A stretch of DNA of 64,000 nt from Allolobophora icterica (GCA_963556255.1 OY744605.1:11271379-11335378); one strand, 5' to 3'; positions 1 through 21,399 are shown, counted from the first letter of the stretch. Made by a program: numbers and translations. The notes: generated from the sequence alone by a model not told the origin.

Positions 1-193
1 AGCACAGAAACACATAAATTAGTTTCCAAAAGTGCTGCAATATAAATCTTCTTAATGAATAAATTACTGAATGACATACATAAACACACACACTTTGAAA
101 CTTTAAAGTTAACAAATGAAGGCACCAGTACATGAAATAGCAAACGTAACGTTCGATATTTGTAATAATCTAATGTATAATCTGACTGAAAAC

Positions 194-271
194 CTCGTGG
201 TCCCGACGCTGGCTTTCCTTCCAAGCGTCCATCTCTTCCCGGATTTTTCTGTCACTTTTGGCCAAAGTCAT
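194..271 (-). CDS. DZIP1: Probable DZIP1 exon 7 (coiled coil)
   Basis: The acceptor is TTATCATAG. The exon reads MTLAKSDRKIREEMDAWKES in phase 0 and ends CACGAG before GTTTTC, which is a weak donor. The charged helix and the DAWKES segment fit the region after the DZIP1 zinc finger, where vertebrate proteins have a similar FDKWKEQ stretch. It is separated from exon 6 by an intron holding a 2.3-kb hAT element. Confidence 0.65.
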
Positions 272-3200
272 CTATGATAAACAAGGAAAAGAATCCATCA
301 GAGTTAAACACAGAAGCAGTTGGTAAGTCAATCACTGCCTTTAATGAACCTACTTTGATCAGCCAGAGGTTGTCATTATTATTTCTTCATTTACTAAGCA
401 CCATTATCTATCGACTAAGCATCAGTTGATGGTACTGAGCAATTGCAAGTGAAGGATTTGCTCAAGGTCCCTACACAGTAACCATCTCAAGGGAGGTTCG
501 AACCCGTACTCTCTGCATTACAATGCCAAGCGCCAGGGTCCGATTTGTCAAAAAAGAAGCAGGGGGGTCGGAAATCTATACAAATAATAAAAATGTATTA
601 AGCCATAATTAATTTTTTACTCGTCATTTTGTAAATGAGGTTAATGAACTTCCATAATATGTCAAGATTCTGCAATGACCAACAGTCAACTACGATGCAA
701 ACATAACATCGAAACAAATTTATATTCAAAATTAAAAGGAGTTTTCAGTAGCAGTTTTAGCTTAAATATACATTATATACTAATAGGAACAACAAATTGT
801 AGTCCCACACAGAAGCGTTAGACGTGACTAAATTGCACTGAAAGATTAAATACAAGTACACAACCAAAGCTATCAAACCAATGCACCAAGTACTGTCATT
901 GGAAATATTAGCAAACCCAATGAACCAGTGCACCAAGTACACTAGTACAGCCACTATCAAAAAGCTGTGCATATTTCTTTTGTTTGTGCACAATAGTCGC
1001 CTTGCCAATTGGCTTATCTAAGGCATCATGGCGCCCACATTTCAGCCAGGAAATAACGTACAGTATATCCTGGCATTCCAAGATGTTAGAGATGGCCCGT
1101 TAATGCTGATCATCAGCCAACAGCCAGTAAGTTGCGCACTGTAGGCCTATATGTTGCAAGTTCATCTGGCTAAAGCCACGCTCGCAAGCTGCAGACGAAA
1201 TGAGCAGAATCTTCAAAGTGTGCTCAAGTGTTGCGAGATGAGACCCCCTATGCTGGCCTTGTTTTTATGTATAGAGTACTCGATCACAATCTGAGAATAA
1301 TATTGTGACTTATTGTTAATTAATTTGTTTAAATATGAAAATAAATTGGGAAGATCATTTTACTTATAAATAAATGGTCTTCTATTATAGGCTATTAAGA
1401 GGTTCAAGTACAACACAAAAGGATAAGCTTTAAGATTCTTATCCAGTTTTTAATAGAAATTGTTGATACAGACAAAGAAAGAAATTAAAAAGGGTGATAG
1501 GCGGGACCTCCAAACTAAAAACAGATAGATTGAATCAGTTAATTAGCTCAGTTAAGCCTACAGTTGGGTGTAAATTTGAATATAGGCTCAAAAGGACTTT
1601 GCGCACTTTTCCATGGGAAAAGTCATCAATAAACTGATTAAAATTCAGTTGACGTAGAATATCACTCTCTATGCTCAACGCTGCAGGGTGGCTAGGTCTC
1701 TCATGTGTCATACTTGAAATGAACTTTCAACACCTTTGCCATGTATTGGTACATGAACTGCTATGTAGGCCTACTGCAAAATCTTGACTTATGTTGAGGC
1801 CTGTCTCGTCTTTAAACATTTTGACAAAATAAGAACATGCACTGCATAAAATTATGAGCTCATTGCCAATGCTTTCATCGAGGTCATCGCCGTATATTGC
1901 TACAAGGTTTTTCTCTCAGTTGTGTATTTCTTCATCACTACAAGATTTAAGCCTAGATAGAAAACCAAACATTGAGCAGAGTAGTTCGTATGTCAACTCG
2001 GTTGTGAATTGATCAACGATGGGCAGATTATTGTCAATCCGAAACTTCTCTGAAGCAGAGTGCACAGCTTCTGGGGTTCCACCATAATCCAATGGCAGGA
2101 GACGTACGTTTTGATGACGTGTTCTTGTTTGGACTGGCGGTTGTAGGACAACAACTGCAGCATCACCAGTGACTTTATATAGGCACTTTATATAGGCACA
2201 GATGAGCCTGCATTTTGACCACCTTATGCCGATCTCCAATTCGGTTCATGTCACAAAAATGACAGCATATAGCTGTGCACTGATACAGATGTGCACTCTA
2301 GTCTAGGTCAATCGAGGTCAAAAGCGCCAGGGAACGCTGGACAGAATGCCACTGTCTACTTGACCTTTACCCCGCAACTGGATGTTCGTGGCGTTGGAGC
2401 CGATGTGCCCAAAGCGAGGGCCCCAGGCATGAAGGCGCCTGTGGGCGCTGGCTTGTGCAGGGACTGTGGTCCGTTTGTTGTCTGCTGTATGTTTGGTCGT
2501 GCCCTGCGAAACATCTCTGACACTGCCTCTGCCTACACAGTAGACGACCTCATCTTCAGTTAAAAGTAACATAATCCCTCAACAGCTGAATATGCCAAGC
2601 TTAAAGCGCTACTCGTGAACAATATTAACGCGATATTTCAAAATTAGAGTACCGACTGGATAATAAATAATTACCCAAAGGTGACAAGGCTGTACTGCTT
2701 GCAATAGGTCATAATGGAGTCGTTTGGTGTAGGACTCAGGGTAATGAATTTGAGGGGGTCAAGCCGACCCCCCCGGGGGTCGGCCAAAGGCTTGAAGCAG
2801 GGGGGTCAAAAAAAGAAGCAGGGGGGTCCAACCCCCCGACCCCCCCGGCAAATCGGACCCTGCCAAGCGCTCTAACCAATCGGCTAGCATGCCCTACATT
2901 ACATGACATTACAGTCAAAGGTGGTTAGCTGAGATAATGCAAGGTGAAATAATGGAAACTTCTTGTTACTTGACACGTCAGATTACAGTTGGACTTCTTC
3001 GACACAGTTGATGGATTATGAATTATTAATATTTTCGATGAAAGTGCATCATGATTACGGCAGGAAACCAGATAAATGTGCAACATGGCAGCTGATTGGT
3101 TTGTGTCCTTGTCTTGTAAAACGGATTACACAGGTTCAAATCTTCCCTCAGAATGGTTTACCATGTAGTGACCTTGAAAACGTTCTTCATGCACAATTAC

Positions 3201-3981
3201 TCAATATAATTATATAATTATATGTACTTAGCTTTAAGTAACACTTTAGGATGTTTACTATTATGGTTACAAACATAAACTAAATCGTTATAGCAGAAAA
3301 ATAATTTTTAATAACTCACTACATTTTTAGTTTGTCTTTCTTCTGCCAACTGTCGCTCCAACTGATGGAGTTGTTCCTTCAAGGCCTTCATTTCCTTCTC
3401 CAGATGTTTACCATTTGCCAGCCGTGGCACATTCTCCTTGTCCTCGACCGACGAGCCCAATGGATCCTTCGTCATAGTGGAGGCAGAGACAGTTGTGATG
3501 GCCTCCGCGTCTTTCGAGTGTCGGTTTCTGATGTGAGCCGTTAGAAAGCTCTGGTTCATGAAGGCTTTTTCACAAAACGGACACTGCAAAACCACAGTCC
3601 CCATACAGCCTTACAAATGTAACGTCTTCAGCCAACTGTCACTCTAACTGATGAACTTATTCCTTCAAGGCCCTCATCTCCAAATGTTTACCATATGTCT
3701 GCTAAAAGCTAACATTAAAGGGTCTAGAATGCTCATACAATAATGACAGATACACAGACATACAGACAGATAGACGGATATGCAGACAGATATACAGACA
3801 GACAGACAGAGAAACAGACAAACAGACAGAGAAACAGACAGATAGACAGGCAGAGACAGATATATATACAGACAGACATACATACAGACATGCCTATAAG
3901 TGCATTAGTGTCGGTCGTTTTTAAACATTACTTTTCAGCTAGTACGCATTTCTGTCGATCACTTTCCGACAGGCAGGCAGC

Positions 3982-4072
<91 letters not shown>

Positions 4073-4510
4073 ACAATGAAACACTAAAGAAGCTCAGAGG
4101 AAACTAAGGAAAGAAGTACCATAAGGTAAAGCATATATATGTAACGTGGAATAATAGAAGTATCTCATCACATTAAAAGTTCACATCATCCTAAACATCT
4201 CTTGCTATACCTTGTTGTATGAATCCTTTCCGATCTTCATAATCATCTGCTGAGTTGCGATGATCTTCTTTCTCTTGTGTGACTCTTTCTTAATGTCATT
4301 CAGCTCCTCGTGCAATTTATCGACTTCTGGCTTGAATTTTTGTAGCTCCTGAAATTATTTTTTCTAAATACTGTAAAAGGTCATTTTAAAATATTAACAT
4401 AATTTGAATAAATTAGCATGTATGCACTTTGAAAATAATAAATCTATTCATTTTTCAAGTTGTGGCAAGAATAGAACATTTAAAGCCAGTCCTTTAGATT
4501 GCTGTTTCAC

Positions 4511-4565
<55 letters not shown>

Positions 4566-6742
4566 GACTCTCTTTCTGTGTTCTAACGCTTTCTGTTTAT
4601 CAGTTCCTATAATGTTACTTGATTTATCTCTTTCTGACTCTCTCCATTTTCTTCTTTCCATCGAAGTCCCGTCATTCCTTTTGCATTTTAAGTAAGAAAC
4701 CCTTCAAGCTCAGAATTTCACTGACTGATTTGGTAGCAACCAAGATTAAGATTTAGTGACATTGTGTGCATAAATAATTAGTGCTTTAAGTAAATAAATA
4801 AATTAATTAATTAAGATTGAACTTTAGCATTTTAAATCCTCTGACCTCGTTCGACTGATTTAACATCAACTGAGACTCCTGCATCTGACTGAGCAGAAAT
4901 TCCTGAGAATGCTGAAATAAAAAAGTACGGTATATCATTCATCACCTGTACTATACTCAAGCTCCAGTTCAACACAAAAATAAAAAGCAGGTAAAAACTC
5001 ACCTTTTACATACAAAAGGACTGCAACTTAATGTCAGAATTGTAAAGGAATATGCAGAACAATTCTAAAGAGACTTCAAATGACTTGTACGTTTAGTGTT
5101 CAAATTGAAACAACACAAGATGTTAATGTACAGGATCAGTGTCCTGTTGCGATGTAAGAATCGTAAAAAAAATATGCAGAACAATTCTATATAAATATGC
5201 AGTTTGAAAATAACTGAAACTTAAACTGACTTTATGCTGTTACAGATTTTTCAGTCTGTGTAAAATAAGTGCCAAATTCGACTCACCAAAAGGTATTCGA
5301 TGGTAAGCTGAGCCAATTGAAACACTTTGACGTATGTTGGATCCACTTGCTGCAGCAGCTGAAAATAAAAACCTTCACAGAATGTAGGAGAATGTCCGTA
5401 ACATTTTTCATCACCTTAAATATTTCTTCAGCCCTACCTGCAAGATAACTACATCACAAAGAATTAACTCAACCATATGTTCCCATTCAAATGCAGTAAA
5501 TGCGAATCGGAGGTCCGGTTAGTCAGTCACCAGGTGAAGAGCTGACAGATATCCAAATTCTTTAAGTCAAAGAGAAATAGTGAGTTTTGAGGCATTTCTT
5601 AATGGAAAAGAAAGAGTTCAAAGAAAGAAGAAAGTGAAAAAGAGGAAAAAGATCCAATAAAAGACAAATTTTAATGCATTCGAACATAATAACAAAATCA
5701 TTTATGTATATAAGATGTGACGACTTGCCAACTCCCTTTCGATGTCGCAGAATGCAACGTTGATGATGTTGTCTTGTAGAGCATTGAAGTCCATTGTTCT
5801 CGTAATAACGTCGACATCTGCACCAGCTGAAATGTTTGATAGCATTTTCAACATATTGTGTCATTGAGGTCTGACGGATTTTTAATTTCATTCATTCATT
5901 CATCCATATTGGACATTTATATACCACCTCTTCAAGGAAAACTATTCAGACGTGCTCCCAACTCCAGTACGGCTGAAAAGAGCAGTCTTAATGTAAAAAA
6001 AAGAACGTAGGAGAGAGGGTTCTGGGAAGCAAGCGGAGCACCTGAGGGAGGCTATTCCAGGTTAAAGAGCCCACCACCGAAAAAGCATGATGTTGTATGG
6101 TAGAGGTGCGGGCAAATGGAACAAAAGGTGAGTGAAGGGACAATGACATCTGACAATATATTGCTATCAGCCTCACACAGTAGTAGTGACCACCTGTTGA
6201 TGAAGATAAGAATTGTTGTAATGTATTGTACTTAGCACCAGTGCCATATCAACAGCAGCATCATGTGCATGACAAATGAAGCTCTTTATAAATATATTTT
6301 CATATATATCGCAATCTCCAAATATCTAAAGCGCCATTTGAAAGCTATGTGCAGGGCACCAGCTTATTCATGATTGCTGTGTTGAGTCAGAGTCAAAATG
6401 GTAGTCAAAAGGAGATCCTAGGCCAGTTGCCATGGGTCACAGAAGGCAAATATGTATTGAAATATTGTCACATGGGCTTCATATGTCCTATAAATGACAT
6501 TACTTGTTGTTGGGGATAAGCATTAAATTCTAAGCATAATAGTACTTCTTAACTGAACAACATCATGATATACCAATTTTCCTCCAGTCAATAGATGCTG
6601 TTCGCTTCTGAAATGCAAAATTCATGCCACTGTGTTTGGACTGTTGATGCTCGTAGTTCCACTGCAGATTGGCCAGTCTCTCTGTCTCTTGACTAGGGTT
6701 CCAATTCTGACCATCACTCCAGTGAACTTGATATCCGTTCAT
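194..6742 (-). CDS. DZIP1: DZIP1/DZIP1L (Iguana) ortholog, 5' seven exons, 3' end outside window
   Basis: Joined exons on the minus strand are 6742-6574, 5826-5729, 5358-5287, 4911-4846, 4348-4211, 3583-3320 and 271-194, about 295 residues. The phases agree at every junction. Exons 1-3 match the DZIP1 N-terminal domain: a segment ending SIDWRKI, then TMDFNALQDNIINVAFCDIE, then VDPTYVKVFQLAQLTIEYLL. A coiled coil follows (KKESHKRKKIIATQQ). Next is one C2H2 finger, C182-x2-C185-x12-H198-x4-H203, preceded by SYNK exactly as in vertebrate DZIP1, then a second coiled coil (EKEMKALKEQLHQLERQL). In the known family this protein acts at the basal body and mother centriole in ciliogenesis and Hedgehog signalling. 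Intron 2 uses a GC donor. The start is uncertain: an in-frame upstream ATG lies at 6778. DZIP1 and DZIP1L cannot be told apart here. The remaining C-terminal exons would lie before base 1. Confidence 0.9.
364..533 (-). mobile_element. tRNA-derived SINE, 3' part (interrupted)
   Basis: On the minus strand the sequence contains a B-box-like GGGTTCGAACC, then a body ending in a short AAT-rich tail. The head of the same copy, with the A-box-like TAGCCGATTGGTTAGAGC, is found at 2871-2905. The hAT element 534-2862 separates the two. Related copies lie near 14131, 17641, 29535, 31725 and 37695. Confidence 0.75.
534..2862 (-). mobile_element. hAT transposon, decayed, inserted in a SINE
   Basis: The ends are inverted: CAGGGTCCGATTTG at 534 and CAAATCGGACCCTG at 2862. 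They are flanked by a perfect 8-bp target duplication, ccaagcgc (526-533 and 2863-2870). The element is 2,329 bp. The interior holds minus-strand transposase remnants. Both ends carry G/C homopolymer-rich tracts (near 560 and 2757-2850). The element lies in a DZIP1 intron, opposite no exon. Confidence 0.9.
1590..2240 (-). pseudogene. ZMYM1-like hAT transposase remnant
   Basis: Minus-strand translation gives three blocks typical of hAT transposases related to ZMYM1. The first is KFRIDNNLPIVDQFTTELTY (about 2030). The second is LVAIYGDDLDESIGNELI (about 1880). The third is a C-terminal ERLSHPAALSIESDI block followed by FIDDFSHGKVRKV (about 1600-1710). The blocks are broken by stops and frame changes. 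The order agrees with the C-terminal half of the family, and the element ends at 534 and 2862 enclose it. Confidence 0.8.
2871..2905 (-). mobile_element. tRNA-derived SINE head, distal half of the split copy
   Basis: Read on the minus strand this is the tRNA-like A-box region TAGCCGATTGGTTAGAGC. It continues the SINE whose body is at 364-533 once the hAT element and one target duplication are removed. Confidence 0.7.
3320..3583 (-). CDS. DZIP1: DZIP1 exon 6, C2H2 zinc finger plus coiled coil
   Basis: The exon is 264 bp and encodes 88 residues. Its acceptor is TTTTGCAG and its donor reads GTA followed by GTGAGT. It opens with CPFCEKAFMNQSFLTAHIR, the single finger typical of the Iguana family. 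A charged linker (SVEDKENVP) follows, then heptads rich in Leu, Lys and Glu. A longer reading frame up to 3604 begins inside the upstream intron, and its ATG is not the true start. Confidence 0.92.
3745..4072. repeat. GACA and CAGG microsatellites
   Basis: Imperfect GACA/GATA repeats run 3745-3890 and a nearly pure CAGG tract runs 3970-4070. They lie in the DZIP1 intron between exons 5 and 6. The reading frames across them encode only periodic Gln/Ala/Gly/Arg or Ser/Val/Cys peptides. Confidence 0.9.
4508..4566. repeat. TGTC microsatellite
   Basis: About 15 uninterrupted TGTC units in the DZIP1 intron between exons 4 and 5. Confidence 0.95.
5900..6190 (-). mobile_element. LINE (CR1/L2-type) 3' end remnant
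   Basis: The minus frame reads PFVPFARTSTIQHHAFSVVG then TWNSLPQVLR. This is the conserved tail of the reverse-transcriptase ORF of CR1/L2-like elements. It is followed by frame breaks and a short 3' region. It sits in DZIP1 intron 1. Confidence 0.75.
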
Positions 6743-7320
6743 TGTAAACCTGTTCATCAGACTACAATGTATGTGCATGACATATAGATCAACTTTCTAG
6801 CAATTTTAATCCATTCATGAAATATCTGGATGATTGTTGTATTTAACGAGTATTACTAGTTTACTACATAGTCAAACATTTTCATGATGACTTCTCATGT
6901 AAATGTACACTTTTCTATGGTGACCGTGTGGCCTCAACTCTGCTCATTTTTCAATGAATTGATCGGACGAGATCCTTCAGCACCGTTGTCCTTTTCAAGG
7001 GGTGCCACACCTTTCAAGGCTTCCGTGTACGGACAGTGCTAAACTTACATTCAAATCTCATGAATAACCTTATGCTAGTGCTGAACTTTAATGGTTTTAA
7101 ATTGTCACTTTTTAGATCATTTACTTAATTAATACGTTTTCATCATTTCGGTATACTGGGCTTTATGGTGTTCAAAACATACGATCGTTTCAGCTATTAA
7201 ACTGTGGAAGGTGTTCCTAATCCTACAATTTTTGCACTGCTTCTTGGCTCTACTGTAGAGTGCCACACACCGATGTGTTTCCAAATAAATTTCTGAAGCA
7301 AAAGAGCATTGTAGTTTAAA

Positions 7321-7584
7321 ATATCACGTTTTAAATTCCAGTTGGATGCTAACCTCAAGGCTCTTGTGATTAAAACAGCAAAAATGTATGAGAATTCTTT
7401 ATATTACTCAAAAGCACGAACCTTCGATCGCTTGTATACAGAGATCTATGCCAACAGAATGTGCGCCATCGCCAAGTGTCCCATGCGCCCGCCGACCATT
7501 GATATAAATAATATTATTATAGAGCGGCACTCCGTCAAAAGACTACTTGCCATCCAAGGATTCTTCATCAACTGTTTTGCATGA
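7321..7584 (+). other. Unrecognised plus-strand ORF, possible 3' terminal exon
   Basis: A reading frame of about 80 residues ends with TGA at 7582-7584. It is preceded by an acceptor-like TTTTAAATTCCAG at about 7341. It is not low complexity: KALVIKTAKMYENSLYYSK, later NRMCAIAKCPMRPP. It lies between the DZIP1 5' end and the JHY 3' end, on the opposite strand. I do not recognise it. It may be an exon of an unseen gene, or chance. Confidence 0.25.
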
Positions 7585-7815
7585 AAGCTTCCTCTTTAAA
7601 ATAAGATAAAAAATAAAAGATGTAATAGAAATATTATATTAGGACTCCTATATACCGTATTTGCTTTCCTGAAAAGATATGCACATGGTCTACTGAGACC
7701 CAATTGCTAATTTTTGTCAAGAACTAGTACTTATATTTTCTTTTTCAACTCATTCATCTGTTCCTGGTTTCAGCTGGTTGCGGTGTGCCAACCAGTTTTG
7801 CTCAATAAACGAATA

Positions 7816-8041
<226 letters not shown>

Positions 8042-8283
8042 TAAGACATTAAAATTTCTTATCATTCCAAAAACGCTTAAATTCCTACCCTGATTCATCC
8101 ACCTTCCAAGCTTTCTGATCCTAAACGAAATCCGCCTTAGTAGCCTAGCCCCTCTGCCTCTTATCCCTGGTCTACTCGCAACCAGATTACATCTGGACAA
8201 CCTCTCTGACATGATGCAACTCTCGTAATTAAGTTGATGCCTAAGCGCAATTAAATGTGAATTTATGTACACGATATTATATA

Positions 8284-9147
8284 CAGTCTTGTTGTCCTCG
8301 AGACCAAGGTCTTGGTCTCGAGTGCACTCGAGTTCGTTTTTAAAAGTCTTGGTCTTGGTCTCGAGACCAAAAGTCTTGGTCTTGGTCTTGAGGTTCAAGG
8401 TCTTAGTCTTGGTCTTGAGACTGAAAGTCTGGTCTTGGTTTTGCAAGACCAAGACCCAGACTTTTGACAATATGGACAGTCATTTAACAAAACGCAAGGA
8501 TTTTAAAAATTTATCCAATACTTACTACGGTAATACAATTGCTTTAGTATTTACACGGTGTGAGTGAGGCGTACTGTTGTTTTGGACATTTATTTTGACT
8601 TCAGGTTATTTACAATGTAATGATTTCAAAACAGACTCACAATTAGTACATTTACATCCGGTACTTGCTGCTCTGTGTGCCAGTGAATTCAGCACTGTAG
8701 AACGTATTTTTCACATGGCAGAATTTTTATGAGACCCCACAGGTCATGTCTTGGTCAGAAAATTCTGAGTGAATTGGTTTTTATAAAATGCAACAGGCAT
8801 TTGGAATAACATTTCGCATGAAGGACTTTTGTAAATACGAATTCGAAATTCTCTGCAGTCTGCATTTTGTTTTGTAAGAATAAAATAAAATGTTTTAATT
8901 AAAATAGCGAGTAGTCCGACTTGACAATTTTTTAGTAAGGAATAGAAGTCTGGATATGGTTGTGATTTTGGGGGTATTTTTCTCGGTTTTGGTCTTGAGT
9001 TTCAAAGTCTTGGTCTTGGTCTTGAGGTTCAAGGTCTTAGTCTTGGTCTTGAGGTTCAAGGTCTTGGTCTTGAGGTTCAAAGTCTTGGTCTTGGTCTTGA
9101 GGTTCAAGGTCTTGGTCTTGAGGTTTAAGGTCTTGACAACAAGACTG
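8284..9147 (+). mobile_element. Non-autonomous hAT element with GGTCTT subterminal arrays
   Basis: The inverted ends are CAGTCTTGTTGTC and GACAACAAGACTG. They are flanked by a perfect 8-bp duplication attatata (8276-8283, 9148-9155). The element is 864 bp. Near each end lie arrays of GGTCTT mixed with GAGGTTCAA (about 8300-8460 and 8985-9140). Between them is a decayed transposase C-terminus on the plus strand, SASEFSTVERIFHMAEF, which resembles the hAT dimerisation region. A right-half copy occurs at 45815-46304. Confidence 0.88.
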
Positions 9148-9793
9148 ATTATATAGCGACCATATACGGCCTCGACTCTGCTATTTTTATCAGGTGAGGT
9201 CTTTCACAAGGACCTTTTATACACATTCTGTATTGTTTTGCAATTATACACAGGTATGTGTGCAACATAAACATTGCAATGGAAGATCATTTTTATGTGA
9301 TTTGTTATATGGTGTTCAGTCACAACTTCAGTGAAGGATTGTGATTAGCCTTTAGCTCTAGGCCTACCATACCAAGTTCAGATTCACTCAGTAGATGAAT
9401 GCTGCACAAGTTTTTTCTGGAATGAAGGTTCGGTTCATTTTCTGCTAATGCACAAAATGACCATGACCATCCAAAAAACCTTAATATTTTTTATGGATAA
9501 CATTACACAACAATGAATTCAAATAAAACCAATATGGGGTCGTCCACTAAAGAGAGGAGAGATGGAGTTATACTAAACGTCAACGTTCCCATCTAAATTT
9601 GATACAGGCAGTTATTCCAGTACAGCTTGTGCCTTCAACTCCAACTTCAGGCAGACAGTAGGGGGCCTCTTTCCTGGAAACGGCAGCATCAGAGGGGTGC
9701 GTAGCGAATCCAAAAAACGAATATCGGCCGGATCCCGGAATCAATTTTTCTTGAAAGTCAATGTATCACAAATGGGATGGGATGTTGGCTGAA

Positions 9794-9989
9794 CATAGGC
9801 GTAATTTGTGGGGGGTACGAGGGGTACCCGTACCCCACTTTTTGTACTGGGGGTATTGTACCCCCACATTTTGAACAATGCCAATCAATATTTTATTATT
9901 GTGCCTTCCCAGAGATCGCAGTATCCACCTTGCTTCTTGTACGTAAGAAATTGGCACCCCCCACTTTTCAAACCAAAGTTACGCCCCTG
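9794..9989. mobile_element. hAT MITE
   Basis: The element is 196 bp, from CATAGGCGTAATTTG to CAAAGTTACGCCCCTG with intervening bases. It is flanked by the perfect 8-bp duplication tggctgaa (9786-9793, 9990-9997). The interior has GGGGTAC/GTACCCC palindromes. Related truncated copies are at about 30714-30935 and 46330-46456. Confidence 0.9.
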
Positions 9990-10094
9990 TGGCTGAATCC
10001 AACAATTGCTATGGGACCCCACGACTTATAATTACACCTCTTTCAGGCTAAAAATATCTGGTGAAGCAATTATGAAATGCAACCCTTGATCATA

Positions 10095-10110
10095 TTTATT
10101 TCACTTTATT
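10095..10110 (-). terminator. JHY poly(A) signals
   Basis: Two AATAAA hexamers on the minus strand (10105-10110 and 10095-10100), 58-73 bases after the JHY stop codon. Confidence 0.6.
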
Positions 10111-10167
10111 TCACCAATATTTATATGTACAAAATCAGTTAAAACTGAAACCGAGGCACATTTCGAT

Positions 10168-19204
<9,037 letters not shown>

Positions 19205-19524
19205 TGTGTGAGTCTCAGAGGCTAAGGCACTGCCAAAAAAGCAAAACACAATTTCCTCACAGTCCCTGAAGTTTAAGTTTAAAGCTATTATATATTTGAT
19301 TTAACACACTTGAAGAATTACAACTTTGCCAGTGCATGAACAAAAATATTTTGTCGATATTATTCATTTCTGGTTACTAAAGAATATACTCACTTACTTA
19401 CTTATTTTGAAGCAAAAATCTAATGCTCCAGAACCTGTATTTGGAGGGCCATATCAAATACCACATCACTGGGATCATGTTCTATAGGTATATTAGGTCT
19501 GGGGTACATTTTAATACCAATGCA

Positions 19525-19773
19525 CAGTGGGTTTTTTTCAGCCGGAACGCGCTTTTTTCAGCTACTAAAAATAATTTATTTATTTTAATATTAAAAACCA
19601 TAATTTAGTTATTTCAATTTAATTTCAGTGTTGTGAACTGTTTTCAGTGTTTATTGAGACACCTCCCAACTGCCAATCCCCTTTTTCTCGGGATTTTAGT
19701 TCTTCCATAATTGTTCAGTTCCAGAAGCTATTGTTCCGTTCCGGAACCTTTTTTTCTAGAAAAAAAAGCACTG
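19525..19773. mobile_element. hAT MITE (CCGGAACG family)
   Basis: The ends are CAGTGGGTTTTTTTCAG and CTAGAAAAAAAAGCACTG. The flanks are ccaatgca and ccaattgca, a target duplication with one indel. The interior has CCGGAACGCG...GTTCCGTTCCGGAAC. It is related to the element at 55557-55733. Confidence 0.75.
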
Positions 19774-20549
19774 CCAATTGCATATATATAAGAATTGAAG
19801 TTACCACGTAAATTTCCTTATAAAGTTTTGGGGTCCATTTTTCATACCAATATATTTATAAAAATTATAATTATAATTAATAAACTGCTATCACTTATAG
19901 CTCCAGCAACTCAGTGACACTAGAGTTTGATGTGTCACGTCATGTAGTTGTTTGTGTGATGCTTGTGAAGGCACCCTTGTAACGGCATGTGCTGTGTTAT
20001 GGCATCCTAGAAGTGGTCATTATTATATTACTTTTATTATTAGTATTAGTTGGTTGCCATAATATTTGTATTCATTTAGATACAGTGGTGTTTATGGATG
20101 TTGCTACCACCCGATTATTGACTATTTCGTTTCCGAATTACAGACACAATTCTGTGACCATTCACTGTTATGATTTGTGTACAGTCGTTAATGCCAAAAC
20201 ATTCGTCATTTTCACATTATGAGAAAACTCAAGCTTTTTTACAATTGTATTATGTTAATGCTGCAGTCCTCATCCAAATGCAGGTGCTACAATGACCCCA
20301 GTTGAGTCGTTTAGTATAGAGTGCAGGTTCAGGCTACAACATTAGATAGACATTACTTGTTGTTTCGTACCACATAAATTAACTTCTCATGAAATATATA
20401 TATATTGACCCTATAACCAATAGCATAGCATCCTGTTAATTTAATCTGTCCATGCAGAGTCGATTAATTTCAACACTTTGTCAACAATTTAGACTCTAGG
20501 CATGGCAGTCGTGTAACTGCACTTCGTGAAGTACATGCAATGACTTTGT

Positions 20550-20840
20550 TTATGGACTATTGTATATGTTTCGTAATCGTAATCGTAATCGTAATTGTAA
20601 TCTCCAGGGTACCAGATCAGGAGAGGCAGAGCAGCTGTCAAGTCGGGTGACGTTTACGGTGAGAATAATTTGAAGGCGGAGGATCAGATGAGTCAGGGTA
20701 GGAGTACTTGAAAGGTGAGACTTCAGTTTTGAGTGAAAAGCCCGGGGGGTGATAGATAGAGGAACATGAGGAGGAGGATGAAGGACAGGTTGCAACTTGC
20801 AATGATGATGGAGGAACTGAGAAACATAAAGTCACTGTGC
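20550..20840 (-). mobile_element. LINE 3' end remnant with TTACGA tail
   Basis: Minus frames show PPGFSLKTEVSPFKYSYPDS, a decayed reverse-transcriptase C-terminus. It is followed by a 3' tail of ATTACG units (20571-20602). Confidence 0.55.
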
Positions 20841-21399
20841 TTCAAAATTTGGGGTAATTGAGGCAAAGAATCATGTAGCTACAATTCAAATCTCTTATCA
20901 ATTTGTGACTTGGTGCAAAAACATTCAAGAACATTCTCAGTTTTCGGCAAACCCAAGCACACAGCTGCCACCCCTTTCTGGTCGTTCGGCCTCTGTGGGC
21001 ACACCTAGACCCACCAAAGTATGTATGCATCTCTAGACGCTAAATGATGTCAAAGTCATTAATAACAAAAAGTTAATAAGCGAACTGAGCTCGGATAACT
21101 AGACGAGTCACCACGGAAAGACCAACTAATGGATCCCCACACACAGCTAGCTAGTAGTAAACACCATGTTCAGAGTTCTTAATTATACTTTAATAATGAA
21201 GCCATATGATTACAAGGAATCTGTAACGTGTAAAAACTAAATAAGTTTTCGGCGTGAACAAAAACGCAAATCATAAACACATCAGATATTCGATTTAAGG
21301 ATCCATTAATCCCTAAACCTTATATCAGCGCGTTTTAAAAACAGGAAGCTAAAATTACCCTGCTTACATGTTAACCAGGACGCGTATATTTAAGGTGTG

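Noticed and set aside
480..520. Functional tRNA gene (GGTTCGAACC B-box)
   Set aside because: No cloverleaf can be closed. The same box recurs in several dispersed copies with an AAT tail, so it is a SINE head.
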